From Heligmosomoides polygyrus polygyrus (lineage: Eukaryota; Nematoda; Chromadorea; Rhabditida; Heligmosomidae), in NCBI GenBank assembly GCA_947396885.1, contig OX377204.1:18545706-18609705 (forward strand): DNA of 64,000 nucleotides, written 5' to 3'. Every line of letters starts with the position of its first letter. Within the stretch, counting starts at the first letter, position 1. This document shows positions 24,321 to 36,119 of the stretch, piece after piece. The position numbers and the translations under genes are program-made. The notes under the pieces are model-generated. The model searched no databases. It was not told the origin of the DNA and saw nothing but the letters and a program-made list of their open reading frames with translations.

Positions 24321-24612
24321 GACGTCTGGCTATTTTCCGCTATTTTCGCGCCCGTAATTAGATCAGTATCGATTGACAGTGATCGATACTACAAAAACGA
24401 ACCTCGTGTTGAGCGACCTCGACTACCCTCAAGGCTAAAGTTTCGGGGACGACGTCAACAAAAAATCGATAATTTGATCAATATCGATCGATGGCAATCG
24501 ATACTTCAAAAACAAACTTCAGATTCCTATTCAGTGACCTCGATTGCACCAGTGCTGAAGTTCTTACGCAGGAAGAAGACGTCTGGTAATTTTCGCTAGC
24601 TTCGTGCCGTAA
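24320..24612. repeat. Diverged tandem duplication
   Basis: Two blocks each contain GATCAATATCGATCGA-like sequence, an ATCGATACT...CAAAAACGAAC-like stretch and GAAGACGTCTGG..TTTTC. The preceding 24180-24310 holds several spaced GGCACGTCTTCTGA-like short repeats. Confidence 0.45.
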
Positions 24613-24615
24613 TTT

Positions 24616-24895
24616 TCCCCCGGGACGCGTGTAGCGCAGTCGGAGGAGGCGCGACTGTCGCGTGCACCCGATACCAGGTTCCTGGTTCGAATTTCCCGCC
24701 CAGGCCAACCAAGCCTTCCATCCCTCCGGGGTAGGAGAATTGGTACCAGACTTGTCTGGGGAGGGTAGAGCGCTGACTTGTTCATCGGCTGGCCACCGCA
24801 AATACGCATTCATGTCGCCTCCACGACATCCCGTAGAAGTAGTATGCGCTGGCGCATCCCAAAAGGGATTGAGTAACACCGCCCTTTATCCTTCA
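24616..24895 (+). repeat. SINE-A copy, well preserved
   Basis: Head GTGTAGCGCAGTCGGAGGAG matches a pol III A box (TAGCNNAGTNGG); CTGGTTCGAATTTCCCGCC carries the B box. The body has TACCAGACTTGTCTGG and CATCCCGTAGAAGTAG; the tail ends near GCCCTTTATCC. This copy and the next are the best-preserved of the family here. Confidence 0.9.
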
Positions 24896-25059
24896 TCCTT
24901 AATTTTCCCCACGAAATTTTCCCCGATTTTCCCCTACTTTATGATTAATTTCTGCGGCGGTGCCGATTGATAGCATACTCAGCGCTTAGCGCGTTATTAT
25001 AGAGTATGATCTTTTATTTTCATTAAAAATAATGATTTGAAGTTTGTTTTAAGGTGCAG

Positions 25060-25368
25060 GATAAAGGATAAAGGATAAAGGACGGCGTTGCTCAATCCCT
25101 TCTGGGATGCGCCAGCGCATTCTACTTCTACGGGATGTCGTGGAGGCGACATGAATGCGTATTTGGCCATACAATGACTTGCGGTGGCCAGCCGATGAAC
25201 AAGTCAGTGCTTTATCCTTCCCAGACAAGTCTGGTACCAATTCACCGACCCCGGAGGGATGGAAGGCTTGGTTGGCCTGGGCGGGAAATCCGAACCAGGA
25301 ACCTGGTATCGGGTGCACGCGACAGCCGCGCCTCCTCCGACTGCGCTACACGCGCCCTGAGGTGCAGA
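25060..25368 (-). repeat. SINE-A copy, inverted relative to the copy at 24616
   Basis: The reverse complement matches the 24616-24895 copy almost base for base, including CGATACCAGGTTCCTGGTTC. The 3' tail repeats a GGATAAA unit at 25058-25080. The two copies form an inverted pair about 165 bp apart. Confidence 0.9.
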
Positions 25369-25379
25369 AGGCTGGCAAT

Positions 25380-27944
25380 TTTTGTAATTTAAAACGAGGT
25401 CCTGTCGGATCCATCCTAATGTGGGGGGGGGGGGAGGGCCACTTCACTCATTCATTTTACCATGTGCTCGCAAGGCACGTCGCGGTTCATTGATGGCAGA
25501 AATTCTGTTTGCTTGGAGTTGCAGGGTTGTTAATGGTACAACAAAAGCGGTTGTGAATATCACTTCAGTGTATCAAGTGAGCAGCAGTTGCGCTATCTAT
25601 CAAATGAAGCTCGCTACGAGCCAGACAAATGCATGGCACGATTGCTTCTTCTAGCCATAGGACACTAAAAGTTACTGCCCTTCTGCTCGTTATGAAAATA
25701 GACTTTTTCAGGAGTGAACGACTCCCTCTAGCAATCCTATAGTTTGATATAGCTGTGGCGGGCCTATGCTTCGACCTTTCGATTGCGTCAATAGAAATAT
25801 TTTCCCGAACCGCGCTCCCCCCCCCCCCTTCTCCTCTCTACAAGGAATCGATAAAGGAATCGGCTCACAAAGCACTCAACAGTGGATTAGGCTACGGAAC
25901 GCGCTGAATGGATCGCAACAAGATCTGCGATGAAGTTAAACGCTACTTTAACAGACATCTCCAAGAGTAAACGACTCCGCCTACAAATTCTTTGGTTTGG
26001 TGCAGTACTCTAGCCGACTCACTGATCCACCCCCTACGCGTCGACTTCTCGTTTGCTTCAATGGAAAGAGTTTTCCGTACACTTATTACGCCAACAACTA
26101 TAATACTCTTTAACCATTATTTTTATTTGGAGCATAAAAAATATAATTTCAAGCACTGTGCTAACTTCTTGAGGCAGGCGAATTAAAAAGTTCAAAAAAG
26201 TCATTCCAAATTGTTCTTGAACGAGAAATTACTTAAACTATTTAGATCATTAATGCTTTGGATTATTCCAACCCTCTTGGAAAGCTTAGTTTAATGTAGA
26301 AGCTTGCTCGTTTTGATTGGAGACGATGAGTTTGATCTCAAAGTGTCAGTTTTGCTCAGAAGAGTGTCCTGTCCAGTTTAACATGATACACGATTCAGTG
26401 AATTCGTGTGTCAAGTAAGTCACAGGGGAGGTCAGAGGAGGGGGGCAGTACGCCGTGTTCCAGCCGGTTGTGCCTTTGAGCTTAACCATGGGTATTTCAA
26501 CCAAATTTATAGATAGCCCTGGCAGCCGCTTCATATGTTTCTGGCACACAGTGAAGGGTATAGATAAGGCTCGTGCACCTTGTGTCCCAATCCCGAACTC
26601 TGTCACCATCGTCGTGCAGCGAGGTCCGTTTCTGAGATCTTTCATGCAATTCAGACGTTTTTCTAGCTAATGCCGACCACATAGTGAGCTGAAAACGGCC
26701 AGCCAGACAGCGACAATACACGTATCATATAGGGTGACATGTCCCTTTGATGTGGCGTAAGTCGAAAGCTCCCTCACGCCTGCATATGTAGACCACTTCA
26801 ACGACTAGCACCAACGAGGGAAACTCTACTCTCATGCTCCATATCTCATTGTTCTGTGAACTACCGACGTTTTTCCATCTTCTTTCAAAGTCCATGTCCT
26901 CGCTGTGTTAGTTCCGTGCAAAGGTTACAGATTCACAAAAATTGTGCTGTGTTTCTGTTGTTGTTGTTGTTGTTATTGAGATGTTTATAATTAGAACACC
27001 ATAAAGCATTTATTACCTATCGCTATGGGCATTGTTTAGTGGCTCGATGTATGCTGGTTCAGCCTTTAGGTGTAGATGAATCGTCGGGGAAAGGTCATTA
27101 ACGTCGCCGATGAGGTCATGTGAACAGGGCCATTGGAGGGCCGCTGGCTTCGCTTTTTTCAGCTATTCGATTGGAGAGATGACGGATTGTTTTGGCGTTA
27201 TTTGGCGGTGTAGTAGAAGGGAGCCGGAATGAAATGATAAATGAGATAGTCGGTGGTTATGAACATGCCAGGCATTCTAGTTATGCAGCGTAAAAGCAAG
27301 GATAATTCGGTGTCCTACCTTTTGCAAGATGTATCCGGCTCTAATTCGATCTCTGAAGAGAGCTAGCTTTATTGAGAGGTACAGGAAGCCGGCGCGTGGT
27401 AGCGCGCAGGGGTGTGCGTTAAATTTTTCCGCTACATTTTTAACGACCATTTTTTTAATGAAAAGTTTTTGCGTTAAAATCGGTCAATTCGTTAAATAAA
27501 ATTTCGCTCAGCTTCAGTGGATCTGACCGTTTTTTGGTATGTAAAAACCTAAATCTTTTTCTTTATTGATCTTTTACGACTCCATCTACGTGGCAATTAT
27601 ATGACTGTATTCATCATCACAACAAATAGCAATAGTCCTTCTATCATGAACAACATTGCTATGCGAAAAAAATCTTAAAGATTCTGAAGCCAAACAGTAA
27701 CAAAAAGACCCTAACATAACCAATTTATCACCTGGACGTTTTTATTTCCTCTGACAGAACCTTCTACAGAAGTTGCGCTCTCAAAGTGGTTTTCTACGGG
27801 CCAACATCCTTCTATACTGCCATATTTTTTTCAGAAAGCTGCGGAATGTTTGGAATCAAAATTCAGATAAGACATGTAGTGACCACAGCAAATTCTTCGG
27901 TACAGTTCGTTTATTTGCAAGGTGTTTACGAAGTCCATACATCT
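25380..27944. other. Repeat-rich intergenic stretch, no gene recognised
   Basis: It contains a G-run near 25422-25434, a C-run near 25817-25827, a GTT microsatellite at 26957-26977 and a piece of the palindromic MITE family at about 26180-26350. Open frames near 26346-26721 are on overlapping strands and show no domain. A hAT-like end (CAGGGGTGTGCG) is at about 27407. Confidence 0.4.
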
Positions 27945-27945
27945 A

Positions 27946-29229
27946 TTAGGTTGTAACGAATTAAATGGCACTGGCTCGCGCCATTTTTTGGCTCGTCTTT
28001 ACGCGTTTGGTCAAGAACAAACCGTAACATGTGGCATATCATTTAGAAGCGCAAACTTTGCTCTACCGGTGAGTACCAAATTTTCTATGTAAAAGTGAGA
28101 AAACTTTAGAGTTTTATTGACTTTTTTTTCAGATGGACAAAAGGGTAATCCGAGGCATTTACTTGTATGAATTCAAGCTGGGCACTACAGCTAAGGAGGC
28201 GGACGAGAAGATCAACGCCGCATTCGGTCATGCATGTTCCACAATTCGGACGGCGTATCGTTTGTATCAGAAGTTCCGGAATGGAGGTGAGAGCTTGGAA
28301 GAACATGAAGGTCGTGGGAGGCATAGCGATGTTGATGAGGACAAGCTGAGAGATGTGGTAGAGGAGGATCCACACAAAGGTACCAGGGAGGTAGCGAAGG
28401 TTCTTGGCGTCAGTCACAACACAGCTGCCCGGCATGTGAAGGAAATTGGAAAGACCAAAAAGCTGGAAAGATGGGTGCCTCACGAGCTGCCTGAGGAGCA
28501 AAGAAACCGACGATATGAGATCTCGTCCGCACTGCTTCTACGGAACGAAACGGACCCATTCCTTGATCGCATCGTAACCTGTGACGAGAAATGGATAATG
28601 TACGACAACAGGCGACGATCGGCACAGTGGGTGGACAGCGATGAGAGCCCCAAGGTTTTTGCGAAGCCGGAATTGCACCGAAAGAAAGTAATGGTGACAG
28701 TATGGTGGTGTTCGCTGGGAATTATTCACCACAGCTTCCTCCCTCCCGGTGAATCCATCACGGCAGAGAAGCACTGCATTGAAATTGAAGAAATGATGAA
28801 AAAGTTGAAGGATATCCGGCCGGCCTTGGTAAACCGAAGGCGAGTTCTCCTTCTGCACGACAATGCTCGCCCCCATGTAGCACGAATGACGTTGCAGAAA
28901 TTGAATGAGCTGAGCATTGAAACTCTACCACATCCTCCGTTTTCTCCCGACCTCTCCCCAACAGACTACCATTTGACCAAGCATCTTGGCGACTTCTTGG
29001 TAGGGAAAATATTCAAATACCAACAGGATGCCGAAAGTGCCTTCGAAGATTTCGTCAATTCCAGAACTTCTGATTTTCATGCTACTGGTATAAAAAAGCT
29101 TGTGTCACGTAGGAAAAGATGTGTAGAATCAGAATGTTTTTATTTCGTTTAATAAACTTGCCTACAAGCCGAGATATTAACTGTTTAAATTTACAGTGGT
29201 TCAGTGCCATTTATTTCGTTACAACCTAA
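27946..29229 (+). mobile_element. Complete mariner transposon, 1284 bp, Hsmar1/bandit-like
   Basis: About 28-bp terminal inverted repeats starting TTAGGTTGTAACGAA differ at one position between the ends. The element is flanked by TA at 27944-27945 and 29230-29231, as expected for Tc1/mariner insertion. It holds one intact transposase gene. Sequence character resembles the Hsmar1 subfamily and the hookworm bandit element, from memory only. Confidence 0.95.
28133..29152 (+). CDS. Mariner transposase, intact, 339 aa
   Basis: Cut-and-paste DNA transposase that binds the TIRs and inserts at TA. N-terminal about 110 residues: two helix-turn-helix parts with the linker GRGRHSDVD between them. Then the family motif WVPHEL at about 113 and the DD34D catalytic core: first Asp in IVTCDEKW (about 148), second in LLLHDNARPH (about 242), third in SPTDYH with 34 residues between the last two Asp. 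The LPHPPFSPDL stretch is typical. The frame is uninterrupted and of normal mariner length (340-350 aa). One oddity is LVSRRKRC near the C-terminus, where relatives usually have a Trp (LISRW). TAA overlaps an AATAAA poly(A) signal at about 29151. Activity is possible but not shown. Confidence 0.95.
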   Translation: MDKRVIRGIYLYEFKLGTTAKEADEKINAAFGHACSTIRTAYRLYQKFRNGGESLEEHEGRGRHSDVDEDKLRDVVEEDPHKGTREVAKVLGVSHNTAARHVKEIGKTKKLERWVPHELPEEQRNRRYEISSALLLRNETDPFLDRIVTCDEKWIMYDNRRRSAQWVDSDESPKVFAKPELHRKKVMVTVWWCSLGIIHHSFLPPGESITAEKHCIEIEEMMKKLKDIRPALVNRRRVLLLHDNARPHVARMTLQKLNELSIETLPHPPFSPDLSPTDYHLTKHLGDFLVGKIFKYQQDAESAFEDFVNSRTSDFHATGIKKLVSRRKRCVESECFYFV

Positions 29230-29231
29230 TA

Positions 29232-29825
29232 CCTGTTTCATGAAATAATCCCTCTTGTCCCAAAAGGTCCAGTTCTTCCTGCAGACAACAGCGAAGAGTG
29301 CAGTAAGCAGCCACGGACCGTTGACCAAATTTTAGGCCAATCGAATTCCATTGCCTTGAGTATTTTTGTCCTTGCTATCCATGTAACGTAGATTGCAATT
29401 GTTAAGCTCTTTCTGCTCTGTATTCCGAGGAAATGCATAAGGAACACGCGTATTTAAAAGGGAGTTCCTCGTCCTACAGTAACAGTGGTCCACCTTGCCC
29501 TTATCCCTTCTAATTCCTCCAAGTAGAATTCCCACTGTTTGTCACACTTTTATGACTTTTCTGGTTTTCTTCTTGAAGCACCTGGTACCAATCGTCCACT
29601 ATTTTTGAGGAAATGTCTAGAAAGCTGCATTGGGATGCACTAACAAGTTTAAGTAATTTTTTATTTTAGTATTAATTACCTTTTATATACCTTTAGACAA
29701 TTTTAAAAATTTCAGGAATGATGCGTCTACCCTAGTTTTTTTTTTCAAAATTATGCGCAACAAACATATCATACATATATCTAAATGGATAAAAAACTTT
29801 GTTAACTAATCATTTTTACTTTCTT
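29232..29825. other. No gene recognised
   Basis: AT-rich sequence without identifiable coding, tRNA or repeat ends. Confidence 0.35.
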
Positions 29826-29829
29826 ATCC

Positions 29830-30010
29830 CTTCGGAGTTGGTGAATCGGTACCAGGTTTATCAGGGAGGGATAAAACACTGATATGTTCATCGGCTGGCT
29901 ACCGCAATTTATTGTGTAGGCCAAATACGCATTCAAATTGACGCTACGATGTTGCGTAGGGTCAATTTGAATGCACTATTCCTGGTGCATCCAGCATTGG
30001 GCTTAGTAAA
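29830..30010 (+). repeat. SINE-A 3' fragment
   Basis: Starts inside the family (GGAGTTGGTGAATCGGTACC) and carries CTGATATGTTCATCGGCTGG and GGCCAAATACGCATTCAAAT; the 3' tail is rearranged. 5'-truncated. Confidence 0.75.
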
Positions 30011-30244
30011 GTCGAGTTTATTCCTTTAATTCCTAGTATTCAGTTCGTTAGATAGGGAAAGTGAGCAGCTTTCAGGAAGAAGGCGTGAGCTACTGAGCTC
30101 GCTATAAAGATGAAGTTGAGGCTTTATCTTGTATAAGACCTGTGGCGGCGGAAAAAAGAGAACTTAAGCGAGCATTGCTGCTTGAAGTGGGAGCGCTTGA
30201 GGGTTTCCAATGGAGTTCCAGTGTCGCTTGGGAATTGCTATTTT

Positions 30245-30605
30245 AACTATGTCTAGGGCACCTTCGGAGTTCCGAGCTTCTTTAACATTTGTGGATGAGA
30301 AATATATGGTGTTTGTCTTCGAAAATTAGTTGAGTCGGCCGCCAAAAGCGTTTCGCTGACACCCGCTGGGCAATTGTTATTGCCGACTGGATTCCGTGAG
30401 ATATCAGAAGCACACCAGGACCATTTGTGAAAGCCTTAACGAGCGATTCTCGATGCATTTTTTGTGCCCCTCGAACTACAGATTTAGGAGGACGCATTGT
30501 ACCATTTTAACATGCGACAGGGACGAATGAAGAGGTTTCTGACCACGAGACGTCCTCCAGCAACGTGGCGACCAAGTGGACGCTACAGACGATGCAGGTG
30601 ATAAC
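30245..30605 (+). pseudogene. LINE reverse transcriptase 3' end, degenerate
   Basis: Nucleotide-level match to the 3' part of the element at 6147-6968: CTTCGGAGTTCCGAGCTTC, GCTGACACCCGCTGG, GACTGGATTCCG and a final GATGCAGGTGATA. Many frameshifts and deletions; no open frame. Confidence 0.7.
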
Positions 30606-31297
30606 CTGCTAACAAAATAGAGCAGTGCCTTGGCTTCCGTTTTGTTCATATCGCCACAGAAACTCGGTTGCCACCTATCGGCTTTTCGTCGGCTAAAAAC
30701 CCATTTGATGCTTGGTGTGGGATAAACTTACTTATATCCCAAGTGTGATGCATGTTTTCCGCTGCGAATATCTTCGTATAGTAAATCGGCTGCGGTGGAT
30801 TACGACTAGAGACGAGAGAGTCGCCGAGGTCCGACGGGGGATTTCCATCGAATTACCGGATGCTTTTCGATAAACTAATCCGCGTCGTTTATCGGTCGTG
30901 AAGTTGTTTACGCTCATCGACGCCTTCTCACATAAAAAAAGCGCGAGCCAGGCCTACGTCTGACGACCGGCCACGCCTCGCAAGTTGACGCTTGTCTGAA
31001 TCTATTGGACTAAAGCTGCCTAACGCGACACTGGAGGCTGCGCAGTAGTGTTTGTGGAGTTATACCACATCAACCTCTCCGTTCTTTGTCGGTCCTACTT
31101 CCAGAGTGCGCCACGTAATAGAAATCTGCACGACAGAGTAAATGTATGTGCATACTATAATATATTCACCTTATAATAATAATAATATATTCACCTTAAA
31201 TTGGAGACACCTTTCGTTTTATACCGGGCACTTTTTGTTCTAAACCGAACATTTTTCAAACAAAGTCAGTCATGTCCAAAGGCAAACAGACACATTA

Positions 31298-32634
31298 TTA
31301 GGTTGGAAAAAAGTCTCTTCACACTTCGAAAATTTTTTTACCGTTCTCCTTGTAAACGCTCTAGCCATTATTGATAGCTGATTTCGTAATCCTATCACAC
31401 TTGTCTTCCGTTCGCAAGCGGACACAGATCAAGGCCCTTCTTGTACTTCGTTATCCATCCAATCTTCCGGACTCAATGCCAGATCTACCTCATATCTATT
31501 TTCGGCACGACATTCTTCATGAATTCATTAAAGGATCTACAGCACGTCAGGTCGCCGACCAAATTAACGACGACATATATGGTTTGGGATCTACAACTCA
31601 TCGCGTCTGTTATGAATGATTCGGAAAGTTTTTAAAGGGAGATTATTCACTCGAAGAAAAAGCAAGATCACTAAGGCCAGTGAATTGGACGACACTGAAT
31701 TACTTCATCTTCTTCGTGGCGATAGTAGGCAGACGACACGTCTATTGGCAGAGAGGCTCAAAGTGTCTCATAGGATAGTGGGAATCCATCTGAAGAATCT
31801 TGGTTTTGCATGGAAATTCAGAGCTTGGATTCCACATGCCATGTCAGACACTCAGAAAGTCAACGGCTCTCCATCGCTGCTTCTCTTCTGTCCAGATACG
31901 AAAGAAAATCGTTTCTGCCGCGGATTGTGACAGGCGAAGAGCCCTGGGTTCTGTGTGCCAACTTCCGAAGAAAAGGCAATGGGTACAAAAGGGAGAGAAC
32001 CCTACGCCTGATCTCAAGCCCAGTGTTCACGAAAGGAAGATTCTCTTGAGTGTTTGGTTGATATCAGAGGAGTGATTTACTGGGAACTCTCAAAAGTGGA
32101 AATACACTTACTGCTTCCGCATACAGTGGCCAACTTCACAAAGTCGCCGCAGCTTTCCAAGAAAAGAGGCCTGAGAAGTCGAAGGTGATGATCCTGCATG
32201 ACAACGCAAAGCGACATGTTGACTCACAAGAGAAACAATAAAGAAGCTGGGCTGGGAGGTAGTGCCACATCCACCCTATAGCCCTGACCTTCCCCCTACC
32301 GACTACCATCTCTTCCATGCTCTCAACCAAGAAATTGGAGAGAAATATTTTGAAACGGGCGAAGACCTCAAAAATTGGATTCAACAATGGCATGACTCCA
32401 GAACTGGTGCAATCCTTTAAGCGAGGGAAATTACAGAAGTACCCAGTTCTTGGGGATGTGTAGTGGAGGTTCGACTCCAGAAATGCAATCTTTTACGTGA
32501 GAGGAATTAGAAAAATTACCCAGTCTTTGGAGAAGTGTAGTGGAACAAAATGGAGTTTATCTCAATTGATTTGACTTTGTAGTTGTAAAGTAATAAATCT
32601 TTGAAAAAAATGAAAAGACTTTTTTCCAACCTGA
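31298..32634 (+). mobile_element. Mariner family 2, inactivated copy 1, 1337 bp
   Basis: Ends TTAGGTTGGAAAAAAGTCTC and the inverted GACTTTTTTCCAACCTGA, with TA on both sides (31296-31297, 32635-32636). Transposase pieces in shifting frames: HTH part at 31371-31619, a second part at 31616-31930 (LLRGDSRQTTRLLAERLKVS), and a DDE region with HDNAKRHV and PTDYH at 32195-32310. Frameshifts and stops inactivate it. A diverged duplication of about 75 bp near 32393-32548 makes it longer than copy 2 (45247-46487). Confidence 0.9.
32393..32548. repeat. Internal duplication inside mariner family 2 copy 1
   Basis: GACTCCAGAACTGGTGCAAT..TAAGCGAGGGAAATT..ACCCAGTTCTTGG..GTGTAGTGGA is followed by a second, diverged version starting GACTCCAGAAATGCAAT and ending GAAGTGTAGTGGAAC. 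The sister copy has this segment once. Confidence 0.75.
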
Positions 32635-33444
32635 TATATGCAACAACATGAGAATAACCTTTCGTTTTAGGAACAGTTGTGTGAAAAAGTCAAGTCTCAA
32701 GAAGAAATGTGCCCACTTTTTGAATAAAAGCAGGATTTTTATTTCCTTAAGAACATCTTAGTTTCATTCCTAAGTGCGTTCGTCGTGAATAAAGATTGTG
32801 CCGTACGCTTTTCCAGAACACTGCAATGCTTATTCTATTGATAGTGTAGATGTACTTCACCTGAAGTTATGCAGCTTAGAATGATTGTGTATTCCTTCTA
32901 TTACGATTGCTTTTGCTCGTTCTAGATTCATACGCACGAGAACAGCAAATACACTGTTACTCCAAAAAACATGGAATAGATAGAACGAATGCGAGGCGTA
33001 GTCTCTCCATATGACACGCCACTAAATTCTTTGGTTTTCAGCACCTTAGAATATACACAAAAATATTGATTGAGGTCAGATGATGAATATTTTGTGTTTA
33101 ATCAATCAATGTCATTATTTTCTCATAAGAGACTCTGTTTGATAAAAAATTTGTTCAAAAAATATAAATTTAACTTTGCTAGACACTTGCATGAGTACTG
33201 AAGAAGGGCTTAGAGGTCTGACCGTTTCAGACAAGTTTTGCACCAGATTGCAAGGCTGCCTAGTTGCGGAACAGAACTCGCGATTTCATATAGCGAAAGT
33301 GTCCCACTGCACCACACGAGCTTGCGTTGTTGATACAGCGAATATTCTGATTATGTCTCTTAATGAAAACCTACTCCTTCTTATTTGGAGTGCGCCATGC
33401 ATTCTATCTACTTCAAAATGCCTTACCTACAGGGTTCCTAGACA

Positions 33445-33880
33445 TGCGAGTGCATCGTTTACTTTGAGCTGCTTCCAAGAAACCGATTTGATATTGATTC
33501 GAATGGCTACTGTCATCAGCTAAAAAAATTGAACAAAGAACTCAAGAAAAAAGCCTTGGACTGGCAAATCACAAAGGCGTGATGTTCCCTCATGATAACG
33601 CCAGATCACACACCTCCTTGATAAGCCGCAAAATTAACAGAGCCTGATTGGGAACTGACGCCACAACCACCCTATAGCCCAGACTTGGCACAATCGTTTG
33701 TTTTATTCCCTTCAAAACTGTTTGTATTGTAAATCTTTTGATGCCGATCAACTTGCTGAGAATGAGTTGCACCAGTTCTTCGCTTCTAAAGACCAAGACT
33801 TCTTCAAAAATGGAATCTTTCAACTTACCGAAAGATGGCAAAAGGACATCCAACAAAATTATCAGTATATTGTTGATTAA
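33445..33880 (+). pseudogene. Mariner transposase C-terminal remnant
   Basis: Broken frames give YFELLPRNRFD, then HDNA[R]SHT-like sequence near 33593, PPYSPD-like sequence near 33670 and, in frame at 33698-33880, LTERWQKDIQQNYQYIVD and a stop. This is the 3' half of a mariner gene of a third type, with no detectable left end. The AT-rich 32640-33440 before it may include decayed parts. Confidence 0.75.
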
Positions 33881-34374
33881 TGTTTGTTATTAATATAAGA
33901 AAATTCACTTTGAAAACGTTAAAAAACTACATCAATTATCGCACAACCCATAGTAAGTGTAGAGCAGTAGCAATTAATATGAATAGGGCCAGATTTTTGA
34001 TACATTAGAAAGTGTTCAATTAAACATTTCAATGTTCTTATCGCATGTGTAAAATCGAAGTGACGGCTTCGGAATTGCATTACATGAAGTGTGTTCCACT
34101 TCCTGGCCATTTTGGGATTGGAACGAGACTAAACATCTTCTTGCGTCAAAAGTAGTACTTCTGGGCGAAGATTGGGCCAGGTTATGGGATGCTCATTAAT
34201 AATTGCCTTCTTCTGCGGTTTTTACCACTGCAGCTAGCACGCCATCATGAAAAATTCATTGTGTTCAATCTGTGGCATATCTAATGTTGACACCCATATA
34301 CGTCGTTGAAGAAGTTTCAAGAGTACCGCCTGATAGATAGCACTCCTATCATTCGCTATTTTCCATACCGGTTC

Positions 34375-34505
34375 TGAAATAATTTACCGACCTGGGAGGT
34401 ATGGAAGGCTTGCGTGGCTCAGACGAAAAATCCGAACCAGGAACATGGAGTAGGGTGCACGCAACAACCGACGTCTCTTCCGACTGCACTACCATGCACC
34501 TAGCA
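34375..34505 (-). repeat. SINE-A 5' fragment
   Basis: The reverse complement carries the head (GGTGCATGGTAGTGCAGTCG), CGTGCACCCTACTCCATGTT and TCCATACCTCCCAGGTCGGT. The 3' half is absent. Confidence 0.7.
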
Positions 34506-34509
34506 CGAT

Positions 34510-35500
34510 TTAGCTCTTGTGTATATAGTAGGATAAATAATACCACCACTTGTTTATGAGCTTTTATTATGTGACTTTTAGTTTTTATTTGTTCACTTTT
34601 TTCTGTTTATTTAGCTTTAATTAGGGTTTCAAATAGTTCAAATCCTGCGATAAAAGCTGAGCTTATGCACACGTCTATTTTTTAACCGTATATTTTTTAT
34701 TCACAAACAAATGTCCTTTTTTAGAATAGCAATCCTTACGGTGGTATATTTACGATGGAATAATTGCTCTGCAGCAGTGCAGTTCTACTGGAGGAGTTCG
34801 AGGTTCGTCTACTGGATTAGCGAGGCCAAGCACTCCATCCCGAGGTTGATGCGCAGTAGTCTTAGCATGTGACGGCGAATTTCACGGATCGCTTCCGCTT
34901 GAACTTTGCCCGGTGGGAACCTTCAGCGACTATTGTTCTTTGCGACGCTTCCTCTGCGCCGCGCTTGGTTGCATATTCACTGAAGCGTTCAGCAGCTGCT
35001 GAGAACCTATTAGTCATTCTGCAGCACGACGTTGAAGTTGACTTGAGAAACCTGTCGGCATTATAGTGTGGAATTGGATAAACTGCAAAAAACTGCAGTA
35101 CAGTTCTACGAGGAGACATTTTATTAGGATGCCTGGGTTCAATTATGAAGCCTTGAAGATTAAGTAGCTCGACCAAACGTTAGGAATACCAATCTCAAGC
35201 TTCCCCTCTGGTATGTCGTAAAATAAAATTTCACCTAATCATGCTCCATAAAATTCTGTCTAAAGGCTTCGGCATTGCACCCGAAGGATTCCTGCTTCTG
35301 AGACCGTCCATTACGAGATAGTGCATCGAAGTTAGCTTTTATGAAAGCTAGGCTCAGTCGTGAGACCCTTTTTTGTCGCAAACTGTAGGCGATATATTCT
35401 TGTATCTAAGCTAGCAAAAACTCGTATCAATTTCTACGCTCCTTCAAAACATTGTTGGAAAACTTTTCCCTCTCATTGCTGACTTTGTTAATTGTTTCAG
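34510..35500. other. No gene recognised
   Basis: Overlapping frames at 34862-35176 are open on both strands but show no domain. The sequence is AT-rich before 34750. Confidence 0.35.
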
Positions 35501-35509
35501 GGCTCAGTC

Positions 35510-35765
35510 AGAAGAAGCGCCGGATGTCGTGTGACTTAATTACAGGTTCCTGGTTCGTATTTTCCGCCCAAGTCGACAAGCTGTTCATTCCTCCCACCCC
35601 TCCGGGTTAACAAGTTGCTGCTAGGCTTGCCTGGGATGGACAAAACATTGACTTGTTCATCGGTCAGCCACGGCAAGACATTCTTTCCTCAAATATGCAT
35701 TGAAATCGGATCCATGACATCCCGTAGAAGTAGAATGCGTGGCGAATCAAAGAAAAAATTGCTTC
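35510..35765 (+). repeat. SINE-A copy
   Basis: CAGGTTCCTGGTTCGTATTT, CTTGTTCATCGGTCAGCCAC and CATCCCGTAGAAGTAGAATG mark head, body and tail of a diverged copy. Confidence 0.8.
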
Positions 35766-35904
35766 TACTGGACTTATTCCTTATGGTTAGCTTATCTCAC
35801 GCAAAGTTGTTATTTTTTTAGCACAGTTGCTTCGTTACCACTATGGCTTACGTTAGCGAGTCTTCCTAAGAAATTCTGGGCGTAGCTTTGCTCCGAGCTG
35901 CAGT

Positions 35905-36015
35905 ACCAAAGATGTGCGGAAATTTTTCTGGGAAAAGCGGAAGACGGAACGGAAACGCTCAAAAATGCTCTGAAACCGGAATACGAAACGCGGAAACGGA
36001 AATGACATATGTTCG
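35905..36015. repeat. hAT-type MITE fragment (GGAAACGG family)
   Basis: GATGTGCGGAAATTTTTCTG and CGGAAACGGAAATGAC resemble the element at 37205-37345. The left terminus is incomplete. Confidence 0.4.
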
Positions 36016-36119
36016 CCATTTTTTCAAAAGTGCATCTGAAACGACGTCAGAAGTGGCTCCTATTGCACTTTTCTTGCTTAGAACTTTACAAGTAGCAGAA
36101 TCTTTCGCAGTTTAATGCT

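Noticed and set aside
28106..28961. Minus-strand frames of 60-130 codons over the mariner
   Set aside because: Antisense shadows of the intact transposase.
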